From positions 1,794,001-1,858,000 of the forward strand of contig NZ_CP121113.1 in assembly GCF_029581395.1 (NCBI RefSeq): 64,000 nt of DNA, given 5' to 3'. Source of the DNA: Roseinatronobacter sp. S2. Lineage in GTDB: Bacteria > Pseudomonadota > Alphaproteobacteria > Rhodobacterales > Rhodobacteraceae. A program made the position numbers and the translations under genes. The notes below the pieces were generated by a model. The model searched no databases and was not told the DNA's origin. It saw only the letters and a program-made list of their open reading frames with translations. Shown in pieces: positions 47,044 to 56,461 of the stretch. Every line of letters begins with the position of its first letter. Within the stretch, counting starts at the first letter, position 1.

Positions 47044-47841
47044 TCACAACGCGCCCTCCTCGGCTTTGACCTTGTTTTTCAGGCCGGTGCCCAGATAGGC
47101 CTCTATGACCTGTTCATTCGATTTGATCTCGTCCAGCGTGCCTTGGGCCAGAACCTTGCCTTCGGCCATGCAGATCACCGGATCACAGATGCGGCCAATG
47201 AATTCCATGTCATGTTCAATCACAACAAAGGTATAGCCCTGTTCCTTGTTCAGGCGCACAATCGCATCGGCAATGGTGTTCAGCAGGGTGCGGTTCACGC
47301 CTGCGCCCACTTCGTCCAGAAACACGATGCGCGCATCGGTCATCATGGTGCGGCCCAGTTCCAGCAGCTTTTTCTGGCCGCCCGAAATCTGCCCCGCTTT
47401 TTCATCGGCGATATGATCGATGGTCAGGAATTCCAGCACTTCATCGGCGCGCGCACGGATGCGGCGTTCTTCTTCGCGCACGCGGGCACCATGGAACCAC
47501 GCCGACCACAGGTTTTCACCCGATTGCGCGGGGGGGACCATCATCAGGTTTTCGCGCACACTCATGGAATGGAATTCATGCGCAATCTGGAAGGTCCGCA
47601 GCAGGCCCTTGGCAAACAGCGCATGCGGGGGCAGGCCGGTGATGTCATCGCCTTCCATCAGCACGCGGCCGGATGTGGGGGGCAGCACGCCCGCGATGAC
47701 ATTGAAAAGCGTTGTCTTGCCCGCACCGTTGGGGCCGATCAACCCGGTGATCGATCCCTTTTCAATTTCCAGCGATGCGCCGTCAACGGCATGGAACCCG
47801 CCGAAATGCTTGTGCAGGTTCTCGACCCTGATCATGGCCAT
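47044..47841 (-). CDS. livG: Branched-chain-type ABC transporter ATPase LivG
   Basis: 265 residues: Walker A GPNGAGKTTLFN, signature ISGGQKKLLELGRTMM, Walker B ARIVFLDEVGAGV (Val in place of Pro after DE, unlike LivG's usual DEP), and VVIEHDMEFI. The ATG at 47841 has GGGAG upstream. The frame remains open into the tandem-repeat region beyond but that is non-coding. Confidence 0.92.
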   Translation of the reverse strand: MAMIRVENLHKHFGGFHAVDGASLEIEKGSITGLIGPNGAGKTTLFNVIAGVLPPTSGRVLMEGDDITGLPPHALFAKGLLRTFQIAHEFHSMSVRENLMMVPPAQSGENLWSAWFHGARVREEERRIRARADEVLEFLTIDHIADEKAGQISGGQKKLLELGRTMMTDARIVFLDEVGAGVNRTLLNTIADAIVRLNKEQGYTFVVIEHDMEFIGRICDPVICMAEGKVLAQGTLDEIKSNEQVIEAYLGTGLKNKVKAEEGAL

Positions 47842-47857
47842 ATGTGTTACTCCCTGT

Positions 47858-47905
47858 CCGCCACACCTGTTTTCCGCCACACCTGTTTTCCGCCGCACCT
47901 GTTTT
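47858..47905 (-). repeat. Three tandem 16-bp repeats in the livK-livG spacer
   Basis: Three head-to-tail copies of CCGCCACACCTGTTTT (47858-47873, 47874-47889 identical; 47890-47905 with one A to G change), just upstream of the livG ribosome binding site. On the transcribed strand the unit reads AAAACAGGTGTGGCGG. Length is 48 bases; copy number could vary by slippage. Confidence 0.9.
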
Positions 47906-47920
47906 CCGGTGGTATCGGAA

Positions 47921-47949
47921 AACGGCCCGAGGGGTTTCCTCGGGCCGTT
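47921..47949 (-). terminator. Intra-operon hairpin between livK and livG
   Basis: AACGGCCCGAGG / CCTCGGGCCGTT is a perfect 12-bp stem with a five-base loop, followed on the transcribed strand by TTTTCC. A GGATCC-TGTC-GGATCC direct/inverted element adjoins it at 47950-47965. It lies 26 bases after the livK stop, so it probably terminates part of the transcripts or protects the livK message. Confidence 0.75.
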
Positions 47950-47974
47950 GGATCCTGTCGGATCCTTTTCGTGG

Positions 47975-49156
47975 TTAGTGGAACTGAACCGTGACGAACT
48001 CGCCGCCTTCGACGACATATTCACGGTAGAATCCAGCGGCTTCGCCCGGGCCTACAAGCTCGACATTGGTGGCGCCGATATAGTTGATTTCGCCACCATC
48101 AGCCAGAATTTGCAGACCGCGTGCCAGATCACCCGGCAGGATTTCCTCGCCCGGGGCGTTGGCCACGTTCAGGATGTTTGCGGCAATCCCTTCGGGTGTC
48201 GCTTCGCCCGCAGCCTGTGCGGCCAGTGCCAGAAGGGCTGCTGCGTCATAGCTTTCGCGGGTGAAGCTTGATTCCGAGTTGATACCAGCCGCCTGAGCAA
48301 GCGCACTGAACGCTTCGGTTCCATCACCTGCGGCCCAGGGGATCGTGCCGATCGTGCCTTCCAGCGCTTCGCCGACAGATGCGATCAGTTCATCCCCGAA
48401 CATCCCGTCGCCCATGGCGAACTGATCAAATGCACCCAATTCATACGCTGTGCGCAGCACCGAACCGCCGCCATCGGTATAGCCCAGAATGACCAGTGCA
48501 TCGCCGCCGGCTGCTGCCAATGTGCCAACCTCTGCCGAGTAGTCGCCACGGCCATCTTCATGCGGGACGCGTGCGGTCACAGTGCCCCCTAATGCCTCGA
48601 ACGAGGATACGAACGCATCCGCAAACCCTGCGCCATAATCGACATTCACATAAGACACGGCCACATTGTCGATGCCGCGTTCCATCAGCACACTGGCCAT
48701 TACTTCACCCTGACGCGCATCAGAAGGCGATGTGCGGTAGAACAGGCCATTCGATTCGGTTGTGGTAAATGCGGGCGAGGTGGCCGAGGGCGAGATCATC
48801 GGCACACCGGCGGACATGGCCACGTTCTGCAAGACAGCCATGGTAACGCCCGAGCAATCCGCGCCCATGATCGCGACCACGCCATCAGAGGAAATCATAC
48901 GTTCTGCCGCGGCCTGAGCGGCGGAGGAGTCAACGCATGTCGAATCAGCGCGCACAGGCGTGATGGTGGAACCGCCAAGGAACAGCCCGCTTTCGCTGAT
49001 TTCACTCCATGCCAGTTCTGCACTGTCGGCCATGTAAGGTGTGACAGATTCAATCGGGCCAGTGAAGCCAAGCAGCACGCCCATCTTGATTTCATCCGCG
49101 AATGCAGTGCCTGCCGAGAAGGCCAGCGCGGTGCTTGCAAGAAGCAGCTTTTTCAT
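47975..49156 (-). CDS. livK: Branched-chain-type ABC transporter substrate-binding protein
   Basis: Periplasmic ligand-binding protein, 393 residues; signal peptide MKKLLLASTALAFSAGTAFA, mature start DEIKMGVLLGFTGPIESVTP, then the Peripla_BP_6 fold (VVAIMGADCSGVTMAVLQNV, SVSYVNVDYGAGFADAF-type region). The ATG at 49156 follows GGGAGATACCTT. First gene of the livKGFHM-mocA operon. Ligand not determined. Confidence 0.9.
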   Translation of the reverse strand: MKKLLLASTALAFSAGTAFADEIKMGVLLGFTGPIESVTPYMADSAELAWSEISESGLFLGGSTITPVRADSTCVDSSAAQAAAERMISSDGVVAIMGADCSGVTMAVLQNVAMSAGVPMISPSATSPAFTTTESNGLFYRTSPSDARQGEVMASVLMERGIDNVAVSYVNVDYGAGFADAFVSSFEALGGTVTARVPHEDGRGDYSAEVGTLAAAGGDALVILGYTDGGGSVLRTAYELGAFDQFAMGDGMFGDELIASVGEALEGTIGTIPWAAGDGTEAFSALAQAAGINSESSFTRESYDAAALLALAAQAAGEATPEGIAANILNVANAPGEEILPGDLARGLQILADGGEINYIGATNVELVGPGEAAGFYREYVVEGGEFVTVQFH

Positions 49157-49320
49157 AAGGTATCTCCCATAGGGTTTTGTTATCATTTCTGTCCTGTGCC
49201 GGTCCGGCACGGAACCGGCGGCTTTGACCGCCCTGCATTATGCGTAGCATGGCGATTTGTTTCAGAAAAGACGTTTTGACGCTCTGCGCGCAAGGTCGCC
49301 CCGCAGGCGGGCGCAGGGTG

Positions 49321-49596
49321 TCAAATATCGGTCACTTCATAGCTGCGCATGATGCCAGTCGTCGCCTGTCCCCATGCACTGGCCTTTACCCGTCGCTGAT
49401 GGGCGTCAAATGCCGCGCGGGTCGTGAAACGCTCGGACACAGTCCAGACAAGCGGGTCTGCATCTTGCGTCACATCGAATTGCAGGCAGCCTGCTTCGGC
49501 GCGCGACAGGCGGATATGTTCCGGCAGGTGGCGGCGCACAATTTCAGCCTGCGCGGCATCTGCGCAACGCAGCACACCGTGAAGCACGACAGGCAT
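49321..49596 (-). CDS. ABM-domain (antibiotic biosynthesis monooxygenase) protein
   Basis: 91-residue dimeric alpha/beta-barrel type protein: EIVRRHLPEHIRLSRAEAGC followed by LQFDVTQDADPLVW and FTTRAAFDAHQ fit the ABM/YgiN family (quinol or aromatic monooxygenases without cofactor, or orphan). Its start overlaps the guaA stop by one base, so it is expressed with guaA. No specific substrate can be assigned. Confidence 0.8.
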   Translation of the reverse strand: MPVVLHGVLRCADAAQAEIVRRHLPEHIRLSRAEAGCLQFDVTQDADPLVWTVSERFTTRAAFDAHQRRVKASAWGQATTGIMRSYEVTDI

Positions 49597-51152
49597 TATT
49601 CCAGTTCAATCGTGCCGGGGGGTTTGGACGTGCAATCATAAAAGACACGGTTGATCCCGCGCACTTCATTGATGATTCGCGTGGATGTTTCGCCCAAGAA
49701 TTCATGCGTGAACGGATAGTAATCCGCAGTCATGCCGTCCACAGACGTTACCGCCCGCAATGCCAGCGCGAAATCATAGGTGCGCCCGTCGCCCATGACG
49801 CCCACGGTGCGCATGGGCAGAATGGCAGCGAATGCCTGCCAGATGTCATCATACAGCCCATGGCGGCGGATCTGGTCGATATAGACCGCATCCGCACGGC
49901 GCAGGATTTCCAGCTTCTCGCGCGTGATTTCACCGGGGCAGCGTATGGCAAGGCCGGGGCCGGGGAAGGGGTGGCGGCCAATGAATTTTTCGGGAAGCCC
50001 CAGTTCACGCCCCAGCGCGCGCACTTCATCCTTGAACAATTCGCGCAGCGGTTCCACCAGTTTCAGGCCCATCTTTTCAGGCAGGCCGCCGACATTGTGG
50101 TGGCTTTTGATGGTCACGGACGGCCCGCCGGAAAAGCTGACCGATTCGATGACATCGGGATACAGCGTGCCTTGGGCCAGAAATTCCGCGCCATCAATCT
50201 GGCTGGCGTATTTCTGGAACACATCAATGAACAATCGCCCGATGATTTTGCGCTTGGTTTCCGGGTCGGAAACGCCGTCCAACTCGCCAAGGAACAGATC
50301 GGCCTCATCCGCGTGAATCAGCGGAATGTTGTAATTGTCGCGGAACATGGTCACGACTTCTTCGGCCTCGTTCAGGCGCAGCAGGCCATGGTCCACGAAC
50401 ACGCAGGTCAACTGGTCGCCGATGGCTTCGTGTATCAACACGGCCGCCACGGAACTGTCGACGCCGCCGGACAAGCCGCAAATCACCTGCTTGTCGCCCA
50501 CCTGTTCGCGGATGCGCGCAATCGCCTCATCCTTGTAGGATGCCATCGTCCAGTCGCCGGTGAACCCTGCCAGCCGGACGAAATTTTCGTAAAGTTTCGC
50601 GCCATTGGGGGTGTGGTGCACTTCGGGGTGGAATTGCACGGCAAAGAAATTTCGTGACGGGTCGGCGGTAATCGCAAAGGGCGCACCGGGCGATGTGCCG
50701 AATACCTGAAATCCGGGCGCGATGCGGCTGACATGGTCACCGTGACTCATCCAGACCTGTTCGCGGCCATCCGCGAACCACCCATCCAGCAAGGGCAGGC
50801 GGTCGGCGGCAGGCGTGACATATGCGCGCCCGAATTCGGCAGTGCCATGGCCGGTTTCAACCAATCCGCCCAGTTCCTGCATCATCACCTGTTGGCCATA
50901 GCAAATGCCAAGGACAGGCACGCCAAGCGTAAACACCGCTTTGGGTGGGCGGGGGGACCCTGCACGCGTGACCGAATCAGGGCCGCCCGACAGGATGATC
51001 GCCTTGGGCGCGAATTCGGCCAGAAATGCGTCGTCCACCTGCTGATAGGGGTGGATTTCGCAATACACACTCAGTTCCCGCAGGCGGCGCGCGATAAGCT
51101 GCGTGACCTGAGAACCGAAATCGATGATCAGAAGGCGTTGATGCTGGGTCAT
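49596..51152 (-). CDS. guaA: GMP synthase (glutamine-hydrolysing)
   Basis: Converts XMP to GMP. 518 residues: N-terminal class I glutamine amidotransferase (nucleophile in [15 protein letters not shown] with catalytic His), ATP pyrophosphatase with the P-loop [13 protein letters not shown], and C-terminal dimerisation domain ([20 protein letters not shown]). Ordinary length. gpt at 27.2 kb belongs to the same purine economy but is unlinked. Confidence 0.97.
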   Translation of the reverse strand: MTQHQRLLIIDFGSQVTQLIARRLRELSVYCEIHPYQQVDDAFLAEFAPKAIILSGGPDSVTRAGSPRPPKAVFTLGVPVLGICYGQQVMMQELGGLVETGHGTAEFGRAYVTPAADRLPLLDGWFADGREQVWMSHGDHVSRIAPGFQVFGTSPGAPFAITADPSRNFFAVQFHPEVHHTPNGAKLYENFVRLAGFTGDWTMASYKDEAIARIREQVGDKQVICGLSGGVDSSVAAVLIHEAIGDQLTCVFVDHGLLRLNEAEEVVTMFRDNYNIPLIHADEADLFLGELDGVSDPETKRKIIGRLFIDVFQKYASQIDGAEFLAQGTLYPDVIESVSFSGGPSVTIKSHHNVGGLPEKMGLKLVEPLRELFKDEVRALGRELGLPEKFIGRHPFPGPGLAIRCPGEITREKLEILRRADAVYIDQIRRHGLYDDIWQAFAAILPMRTVGVMGDGRTYDFALALRAVTSVDGMTADYYPFTHEFLGETSTRIINEVRGINRVFYDCTSKPPGTIELE

Positions 51153-51204
51153 GCCGCCCCGATTAAGTCAAGCCTGCGCGCCCTGCAAGGGCCTAAAAGG
51201 GGTA

Positions 51205-52434
51205 TCACGCGTCAATGCACAGGATTTGCAGGTCGGCAACATTCGTGCCCGTGGCGCCCGTCACAAGCAGATCATCGGCCAATTCCAGCGCGTGGTAGCT
51301 GTCGTTATTGGCCAGCAGTGCCGCCGGATCCCCCCCCGCCGCCCGTATGCGCGCCAGCGTGTCGCCATCGACCACCGCGCCTGCCGCATCTGTCGGGCCA
51401 TCGCGCCCGTCCGTGCCGCCCGACAAAAAACGCCAGCCTGCAACGCCGTCCAGCGCGGTGGCCACCCGCAGCGCCAGTTCCTGATTGCGCCCGCCGCGCC
51501 CTGTGCCTTGCAGCCGGACGGTCGTTTCCCCGCCAAACAGCGCAACACGCGGCCCGCCACCATCGCGCACCGTCTGCACAATGCGTTCTGCGGCGCAGCC
51601 CACATCGCCGGTCAGTGCATCTGAAAGGATCAAAGCGCCGTCACAGGCGCGCGCCATTGCATCTAGGGACATACGATTCGACCCGATCAGCCGGTTGTCG
51701 GCATCGGGCAGGGGAGATGTGTCCTCGCGTCTCGCCAGTGCATCGCGCGCGGCCTGTGGCAGGCGGTCCCATAACCCGGACGTGGCCAGCAGCGCGCGGA
51801 CCTCATCGCGTGTGGCAATGGGTGCCACAGTTGGGCCGGATGCAATGGCGCGCAGATCATCCCCGATGACATCTGACAGAATCATTGCCTGCACCTGTGC
51901 AGGTGCCGCCATGCGCAGCAACCCGCCCCCCTTCATGCGCGACAGGTGCTGGCGCACGGCATTCATGGTCACAATATCCAGCCCCGCGCCCAGCAGCAGA
52001 TCATTGACCTGTGCCTTGTCCGACAGCGACAGGCCGGCCACAGGTGCGGGCACCAGTGCCGAACCACCACCGGACACAAGCACCAGCACAACGTCTTTCG
52101 CGCGGGTTCGTGCCAGCATTTTCTGTATGGCCAGTCCCGCCTGCATTCCGTTTTCATCAGGAACAGGATGGCCCGCAGCCATCACGCGCGCCCCGTCCAG
52201 CGATTCGGCGTTTTCATAGTTGGTCACCACAAGGGCTGCATGTGGTGCGGGCAAAACCGACAATGCGGCCTGCATCATGGCGCGGGCGGCCTTGCCTATG
52301 GCCAGCACATAAAGCCGCGCGCCATCGGGCAGATGCAAGGGCGCGTCGGCCAATGCGTCGCACACTGCCGCATGCGGGTCAGCGGCACGCACGCCCGTTT
52401 TGAAAAGCCGGGTCATCTGCACGCGGGTCAACAT
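51205..52434 (-). CDS. ttuD: Glycerate 2-kinase (GckA/TtuD, MOFRL family)
   Basis: 409 residues: N-terminal DUF4147 domain (LYVLAIGKAARAMMQAALSV, LVSGGGSALVPAP) and C-terminal MOFRL domain (GGRNQELALRVA, GTDGRDGPTDAAGAVVDG). Phosphorylates glycerate to 2-phosphoglycerate in serine/glycolate or tartrate metabolism; older names call it hydroxypyruvate reductase. A strong AGGAGGGGG precedes the ATG at 52434. Divergent from fabG. Confidence 0.88.
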   Translation of the reverse strand: MLTRVQMTRLFKTGVRAADPHAAVCDALADAPLHLPDGARLYVLAIGKAARAMMQAALSVLPAPHAALVVTNYENAESLDGARVMAAGHPVPDENGMQAGLAIQKMLARTRAKDVVLVLVSGGGSALVPAPVAGLSLSDKAQVNDLLLGAGLDIVTMNAVRQHLSRMKGGGLLRMAAPAQVQAMILSDVIGDDLRAIASGPTVAPIATRDEVRALLATSGLWDRLPQAARDALARREDTSPLPDADNRLIGSNRMSLDAMARACDGALILSDALTGDVGCAAERIVQTVRDGGGPRVALFGGETTVRLQGTGRGGRNQELALRVATALDGVAGWRFLSGGTDGRDGPTDAAGAVVDGDTLARIRAAGGDPAALLANNDSYHALELADDLLVTGATGTNVADLQILCIDA

Positions 52435-52593
52435 TTTGTCCCCCTCCTTGACATGATAGCGCTATCTGCGCGTCGCCCCCTTTTGCCACTGTCGCGCGGA
52501 ACGGCACAACCCGCTTTCGGTTGGCGGTGGGCCGCAGGGCTTGCTATAGGGGCGCGACGCAACGCATAATCTGACCGGTCCAAGGGAGTAATC

Positions 52594-53331
52594 ATGTTTG
52601 ATCTGACAGGAAAAACCGCGCTGGTAACTGGCGCATCGGGGGGTATCGGTGCCGAAATTGCGCGGGCGCTGCATGGCGCTGGCGCGGTGGTCGCGCTTTC
52701 GGGCACGCGCGAAGGTCCGTTGCAGGAACTGGCGCAGGATCTGGGCGAACGCGCGCATGTGCTGCCTTGCAACCTGTCGGAACCGGACGCTGTCGAAGCC
52801 CTGCCAAAGCGCGCGATCGAGGCCATGGGCAGCCTGGATATTCTGGTCAACAATGCCGGTATCACCCAAGATAACCTGTTGATGCGCATGAGCGATAATC
52901 AGTGGCAAAAAGTGCTGGATGTGAACCTGACCGCCGCCATGCGGCTGATGCGGGGCAGTTTGCGTGGCATGATGAAAGCGCGCTGGGGGCGGATTGTGAA
53001 TATCAGTTCCGTCGTGGGGGCAACCGGCAATCCGGGCCAGACGAATTATGTCGCGGCCAAAGCGGGGCTGGTCGGCATGTCGAAAGCGCTGGCGCAGGAA
53101 GTTGCCTCTCGCGGGATCACGGTGAACTGTGTGGCGCCGGGCTTTATTGCGACGCCCATGACCGATGCGCTGAATGACGACCAGAAAGCGGCGATCAATG
53201 CGCGCATACCAGCAGGCCGTATGGGCAGCCCCGCCGATATTGCCGCCGCAGTGCTGTATCTTGCCAGTCAGGAAGCGGGCTATGTCACGGGGGCGGTTGT
53301 TCATGTTAATGGTGGCATGGCGATGGTCTAA
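52594..53331 (+). CDS. fabG: 3-oxoacyl-[acyl-carrier-protein] reductase
   Basis: NADPH-dependent reductase of the fatty-acid elongation cycle, 245 residues. SDR motifs: TGASGGIG for the cofactor, NNAG, catalytic Ser139, Tyr152 and Lys156 (NYVAAKAG). It heads fabG-acpP-fabF-mltG, a conserved alphaproteobacterial order; fabD, often upstream, is missing, the divergent glycerate kinase gene taking its place. Confidence 0.96.
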   Translation: MFDLTGKTALVTGASGGIGAEIARALHGAGAVVALSGTREGPLQELAQDLGERAHVLPCNLSEPDAVEALPKRAIEAMGSLDILVNNAGITQDNLLMRMSDNQWQKVLDVNLTAAMRLMRGSLRGMMKARWGRIVNISSVVGATGNPGQTNYVAAKAGLVGMSKALAQEVASRGITVNCVAPGFIATPMTDALNDDQKAAINARIPAGRMGSPADIAAAVLYLASQEAGYVTGAVVHVNGGMAMV

Positions 53332-53402
53332 GCTGCGCGCTTGCGGTGGCGCGGCGCTGTGCTATGAAAGTGAGAGAGCCGGTTTTCAGAACCGCAATAC
53401 TC

Positions 53403-53431
53403 TTGACCTGCGGGCTTGAAGGCCCTATTGG
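53403..53431 (+). promoter_or_regulatory. Probable acpP promoter
   Basis: TTGACC (53403-53408), a 17-base spacer, then TATTGG (53426-53431), about 80 bases before acpP. Acyl carrier protein needs far more message than fabG, so an internal promoter is plausible; the -10 is only moderate. Confidence 0.5.
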
Positions 53432-53509
53432 GCGCGCAACACACCGCCGATTACTGGCGGATTGGGGACATTTCAGGCCGGATACCGGCGAAAAACCGAG
53501 AGGAAGAAC

Positions 53510-53743
53510 ATGAGCGATATCGCAGATCGTGTGAAGAAAATCGTTGTCGAGCATCTTGGCGTCGAAGAAGGCAAGATCACCGAAGGCGCGTCCTTCATCG
53601 ACGATCTGGGCGCAGACAGCCTTGATACCGTTGAGTTGGTGATGGCGTTTGAAGAAGAATTCGGCATTGAAATTCCTGATGATGCCGCCGAAAATATCCA
53701 GACTTTTGGCGATGCAGTGAAATTCATCACGGAAGCTGCCTGA
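53510..53743 (+). CDS. acpP: Acyl carrier protein
   Basis: 77-residue acidic four-helix protein carrying growing acyl chains on 4'-phosphopantetheine attached to Ser37 of [19 protein letters not shown] precedes the ATG at 53510. It is followed at once by a strong terminator, so most transcripts should end here. Confidence 0.98.
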   Translation: MSDIADRVKKIVVEHLGVEEGKITEGASFIDDLGADSLDTVELVMAFEEEFGIEIPDDAAENIQTFGDAVKFITEAA

Positions 53744-53767
53744 AACTTCCGTTGTTTTCAGAATATG

Positions 53768-53800
53768 AAACGCCACCCCAAAAGGGTGGCGTTTTGCGTT
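53768..53800 (+). terminator. Rho-independent terminator of acpP
   Basis: AAACGCCACCC / GGGTGGCGTTT perfect 11-bp stem with CAAAA loop, then TTTTGCGTTTTTT. Read-through or a separate promoter is needed for fabF. Confidence 0.88.
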
Positions 53801-53937
53801 TTTTCGCCCCAGACTGATCGGCAGGTTCCCGCAGCTTGCCGCTTTGTGAGCAATCACGCCATGCTCAACCCTTTCCCTGCGGGCCAAATCCCGCTATCAG
53901 AACGATAATATGGGCTTGCAGACAGAAGAGAGGGCAC

Positions 53938-55200
53938 ATGCGCAGGGTTGTCGTCACAGGGCTTGGAATGGTTACACCGCTGGCTTGCGGCGTCGAGGAA
54001 ACATGGGCGCGCCTGTTGGCGGGCCAATCGGGCGCAGGCACGATCACGCGCTTTGACGCCAGCCATCTGACCACCACCTATGCATGCGAGATTCCGCGCG
54101 GTGACGGAACCGACGGGACATTCAACCCCGATGACTGGATGGAACCCAAAGAGGCCCGTAAGGTCGATGAATTCATCCTCTACGGGGTTGCCGCCGCCGA
54201 TCAGGCCGTGCGCGATTCCGGCTGGATGCCCGAAGATGAAGACAGCCGTTGCCGCACGGGTGTGATGATCGGATCGGGCATAGGCGGGCTGTCCAGTATC
54301 GCAGAAACGGCAGTGCTGCTGAAAGAACGCGGGCCGCGCCGGGTGTCGCCCTTCTTCATTCCGGGCGCGCTGATCAACCTGGTGTCGGGGCATGTCAGCA
54401 TCCGCTTCGGGTTCAAAGGCCCGAATCACGCAGTTGTCACGGCCTGCTCGACGGGCGCACATGCCATTGGCGATGCCGCGCGCCTGATTGCGTTTGGTGA
54501 TGCCGATGTCATGGTTGCAGGCGGGGCCGAAAGCCCGATTTCGGAAATCGGCATTGCCGGGTTCAATGCCTGCAAGGCGCTGTCAACAAAACGGGCCGAC
54601 GACCCCAAAGCCGCCAGCCGTCCCTATGATGCGGACCGCGACGGTTTCGTGATGGGCGAAGGTGCCGGTGTGGTGGTGCTGGAAGAATATGAACATGCCA
54701 AAGCGCGCGGCGCCAAAATCTACGCCGAGGTGTTGGGCTATGGCATGTCGGGTGATGCCTATCATATCACTGCCCCGTCCGAAGATGGGGACGGTGCCCT
54801 GCGGTCGATGAAGGCCGCAGTGGCGCGCGCGGGCATTCACCCGTCAGAACTGGATTACATCAACGCGCATGGCACATCCACGATGGCGGATGTGATTGAA
54901 TTGGCCGCGGTCGAAAGACTGTTGGGCGACAGTGCGGCCAAGGCCACCATGTCGTCGACAAAATCGGCGATCGGGCATTTGCTGGGGGCCGCGGGTGCGG
55001 TTGAAGTGATTTTCTGCATTCTGGCAATCCGTGACCAGATAGCGCCGCCCACACTGAACCTTGACACGCCCGCTGTGGAAACCCCGCTTGATCTGGCCCC
55101 GAAATCCGCGCGTAAACGTGACATACGGCTTACGTTGTCCAACAGCTTCGGCTTCGGTGGCACGAATGCCAGCCTGATCCTTGGAAAGATTGACAACTGA
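53938..55200 (+). CDS. fabF: 3-oxoacyl-[acyl-carrier-protein] synthase II
   Basis: Condensing enzyme that elongates acyl-ACP with malonyl-ACP, 420 residues. Catalytic Cys170 in VVTACSTGAHAIG and the two histidines in INAHGTST and SAIGHLLGAAGAVE; C-terminal SNSFGFGGTNASLI. The ATG at 53938 follows AGAGAGGG and fits the family N-terminus RRVVVTGLGMVTPL. Stop overlaps mltG start (TGATG). Confidence 0.96.
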   Translation: MRRVVVTGLGMVTPLACGVEETWARLLAGQSGAGTITRFDASHLTTTYACEIPRGDGTDGTFNPDDWMEPKEARKVDEFILYGVAAADQAVRDSGWMPEDEDSRCRTGVMIGSGIGGLSSIAETAVLLKERGPRRVSPFFIPGALINLVSGHVSIRFGFKGPNHAVVTACSTGAHAIGDAARLIAFGDADVMVAGGAESPISEIGIAGFNACKALSTKRADDPKAASRPYDADRDGFVMGEGAGVVVLEEYEHAKARGAKIYAEVLGYGMSGDAYHITAPSEDGDGALRSMKAAVARAGIHPSELDYINAHGTSTMADVIELAAVERLLGDSAAKATMSSTKSAIGHLLGAAGAVEVIFCILAIRDQIAPPTLNLDTPAVETPLDLAPKSARKRDIRLTLSNSFGFGGTNASLILGKIDN

Positions 55201-56363
55201 TGGTGCGCCATATTGTAGCAAATGCCCTGACACTTATGATTGTTGGCCTTGTTGGTGTGGCAATCATCATTTCGGCAGGTAAGCGGCAATTTTCTGGCCC
55301 CGGCCCGTTGTCGCAGGCGGTGTGTTTTCGTGTGGAACCCGGATCATCGCTGCGGGTTGTATCGCGCGGACTGGCCGAGCAGGGCGCCATCGCATCCGAG
55401 CAGGTGTTTCGCATCGGCGCACAATATAGCGACCGCGCGGACCAGTTGCGCTTCGGGTCATATTTGGTTCCCGAAGCGGCCTCGATGGATGAGATACTTG
55501 ATATTCTGACACGCGGCGGGGCGTCGACATGCGGCAGCGAAATCCAGTATCGCATCGGGGTAACACGCATCGAGACATTGGTGCGTGAACTGGACCCCGC
55601 GACGCAACGGTTTGAAACCGTTGTGCAATTTGAAGCGGGGCAGGAACCGCCTGAAGAATATGCAGGTTTTGCGTCCCAGTCGGATATGCAGTATCGCGTG
55701 ACAATCGCCGAAGGCGCAACCAGCTGGCAGATTTGGGAAGGGGTCCGTCTGGCCGAATTTCTGGACGGCGAGGTGGGCGATGTGCCGCCGGAAGGCATGC
55801 TTGCCCCTGACAGTTATTCTGTCACACGCAATTCCGACCGCCAGACCCTGCTTGCGGAAATGCAAACTCGACAAGACGCCATTCTGGCACAGCTTTGGGA
55901 CAATCGCGCCGAAGAACTGCCTTATGACAACCCGCAAGAAGCGCTTATCATGGCGTCCATTGTCGAGAAGGAAACCGGCGTGGCCGATGAGCGCCGCCAG
56001 GTCGCCAGTGTCTTTGTAAACCGCCTGCGCATGCCGATGCGACTGCAAACCGACCCGACCGTCATTTACGGGATCACCGAAGGGCGCGGCGTGTTGGGGC
56101 GTGGCCTGCGGCGGTCTGAACTTGACGCTGTAACGCCTTATAATACCTACCGTATTGACGGCTTGCCGCCGACGCCCATTGCCAACCCGGGGCGCGCAGC
56201 CATTGCGGCGGCGCTTGACCCTGACGACACACCATATCTGTATTTCGTGGCCGATGGCACAGGGGGCCACACGTTCAGCACAAACCTTTCGGATCATAAC
56301 AGCGCTGTTGCCCGCTGGCGCGAGATCGAGGCCGAAATGCGCGAACAACAACAGCCTGATTGA
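55200..56363 (+). CDS. mltG: Endolytic murein transglycosylase MltG
   Basis: Inner-membrane-anchored enzyme that cuts nascent glycan strands and sets their length. 387 residues: one N-terminal membrane segment (ALTLMIVGLVGVAIIISAG), a LysM-like region, then the YceG domain with the catalytic Glu in IMASIVEKETGV, RLQTDPTVIYG and the YNTYRIDGLPPTPIANPG block. Coupled to fabF, as commonly seen in bacteria. Confidence 0.95.
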   Translation: MVRHIVANALTLMIVGLVGVAIIISAGKRQFSGPGPLSQAVCFRVEPGSSLRVVSRGLAEQGAIASEQVFRIGAQYSDRADQLRFGSYLVPEAASMDEILDILTRGGASTCGSEIQYRIGVTRIETLVRELDPATQRFETVVQFEAGQEPPEEYAGFASQSDMQYRVTIAEGATSWQIWEGVRLAEFLDGEVGDVPPEGMLAPDSYSVTRNSDRQTLLAEMQTRQDAILAQLWDNRAEELPYDNPQEALIMASIVEKETGVADERRQVASVFVNRLRMPMRLQTDPTVIYGITEGRGVLGRGLRRSELDAVTPYNTYRIDGLPPTPIANPGRAAIAAALDPDDTPYLYFVADGTGGHTFSTNLSDHNSAVARWREIEAEMREQQQPD

Positions 56364-56386
56364 GAGCTTTCGCATAGGTCACATGG

Positions 56387-56414
56387 AAAAGGGGCGCTTG
56401 AAAGCGCCCCTTTT
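56387..56414. terminator. Bidirectional terminator between mltG and pdhC
   Basis: AAAAGGGGCGC / GCGCCCCTTTT stem with six-base loop (TTGAAA), A-run on one side and T-run on the other, so it works for both converging genes. Confidence 0.88.
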
Positions 56415-56461
56415 CAGTATGTTGCAGCTTGTTCTTAACTTATGAACAGCGCTGAACGCGC

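Noticed and set aside
47858..47905. CRISPR-like array
   Set aside because: The repeats are adjacent with no spacers, only 16 bp, and no cas gene is near.
53364..53513. 49-codon ORF ending ATGA on the acpP start
   Set aside because: The likely acpP promoter lies inside it, there is no clear ribosome binding site, and the Arg-rich product looks random.
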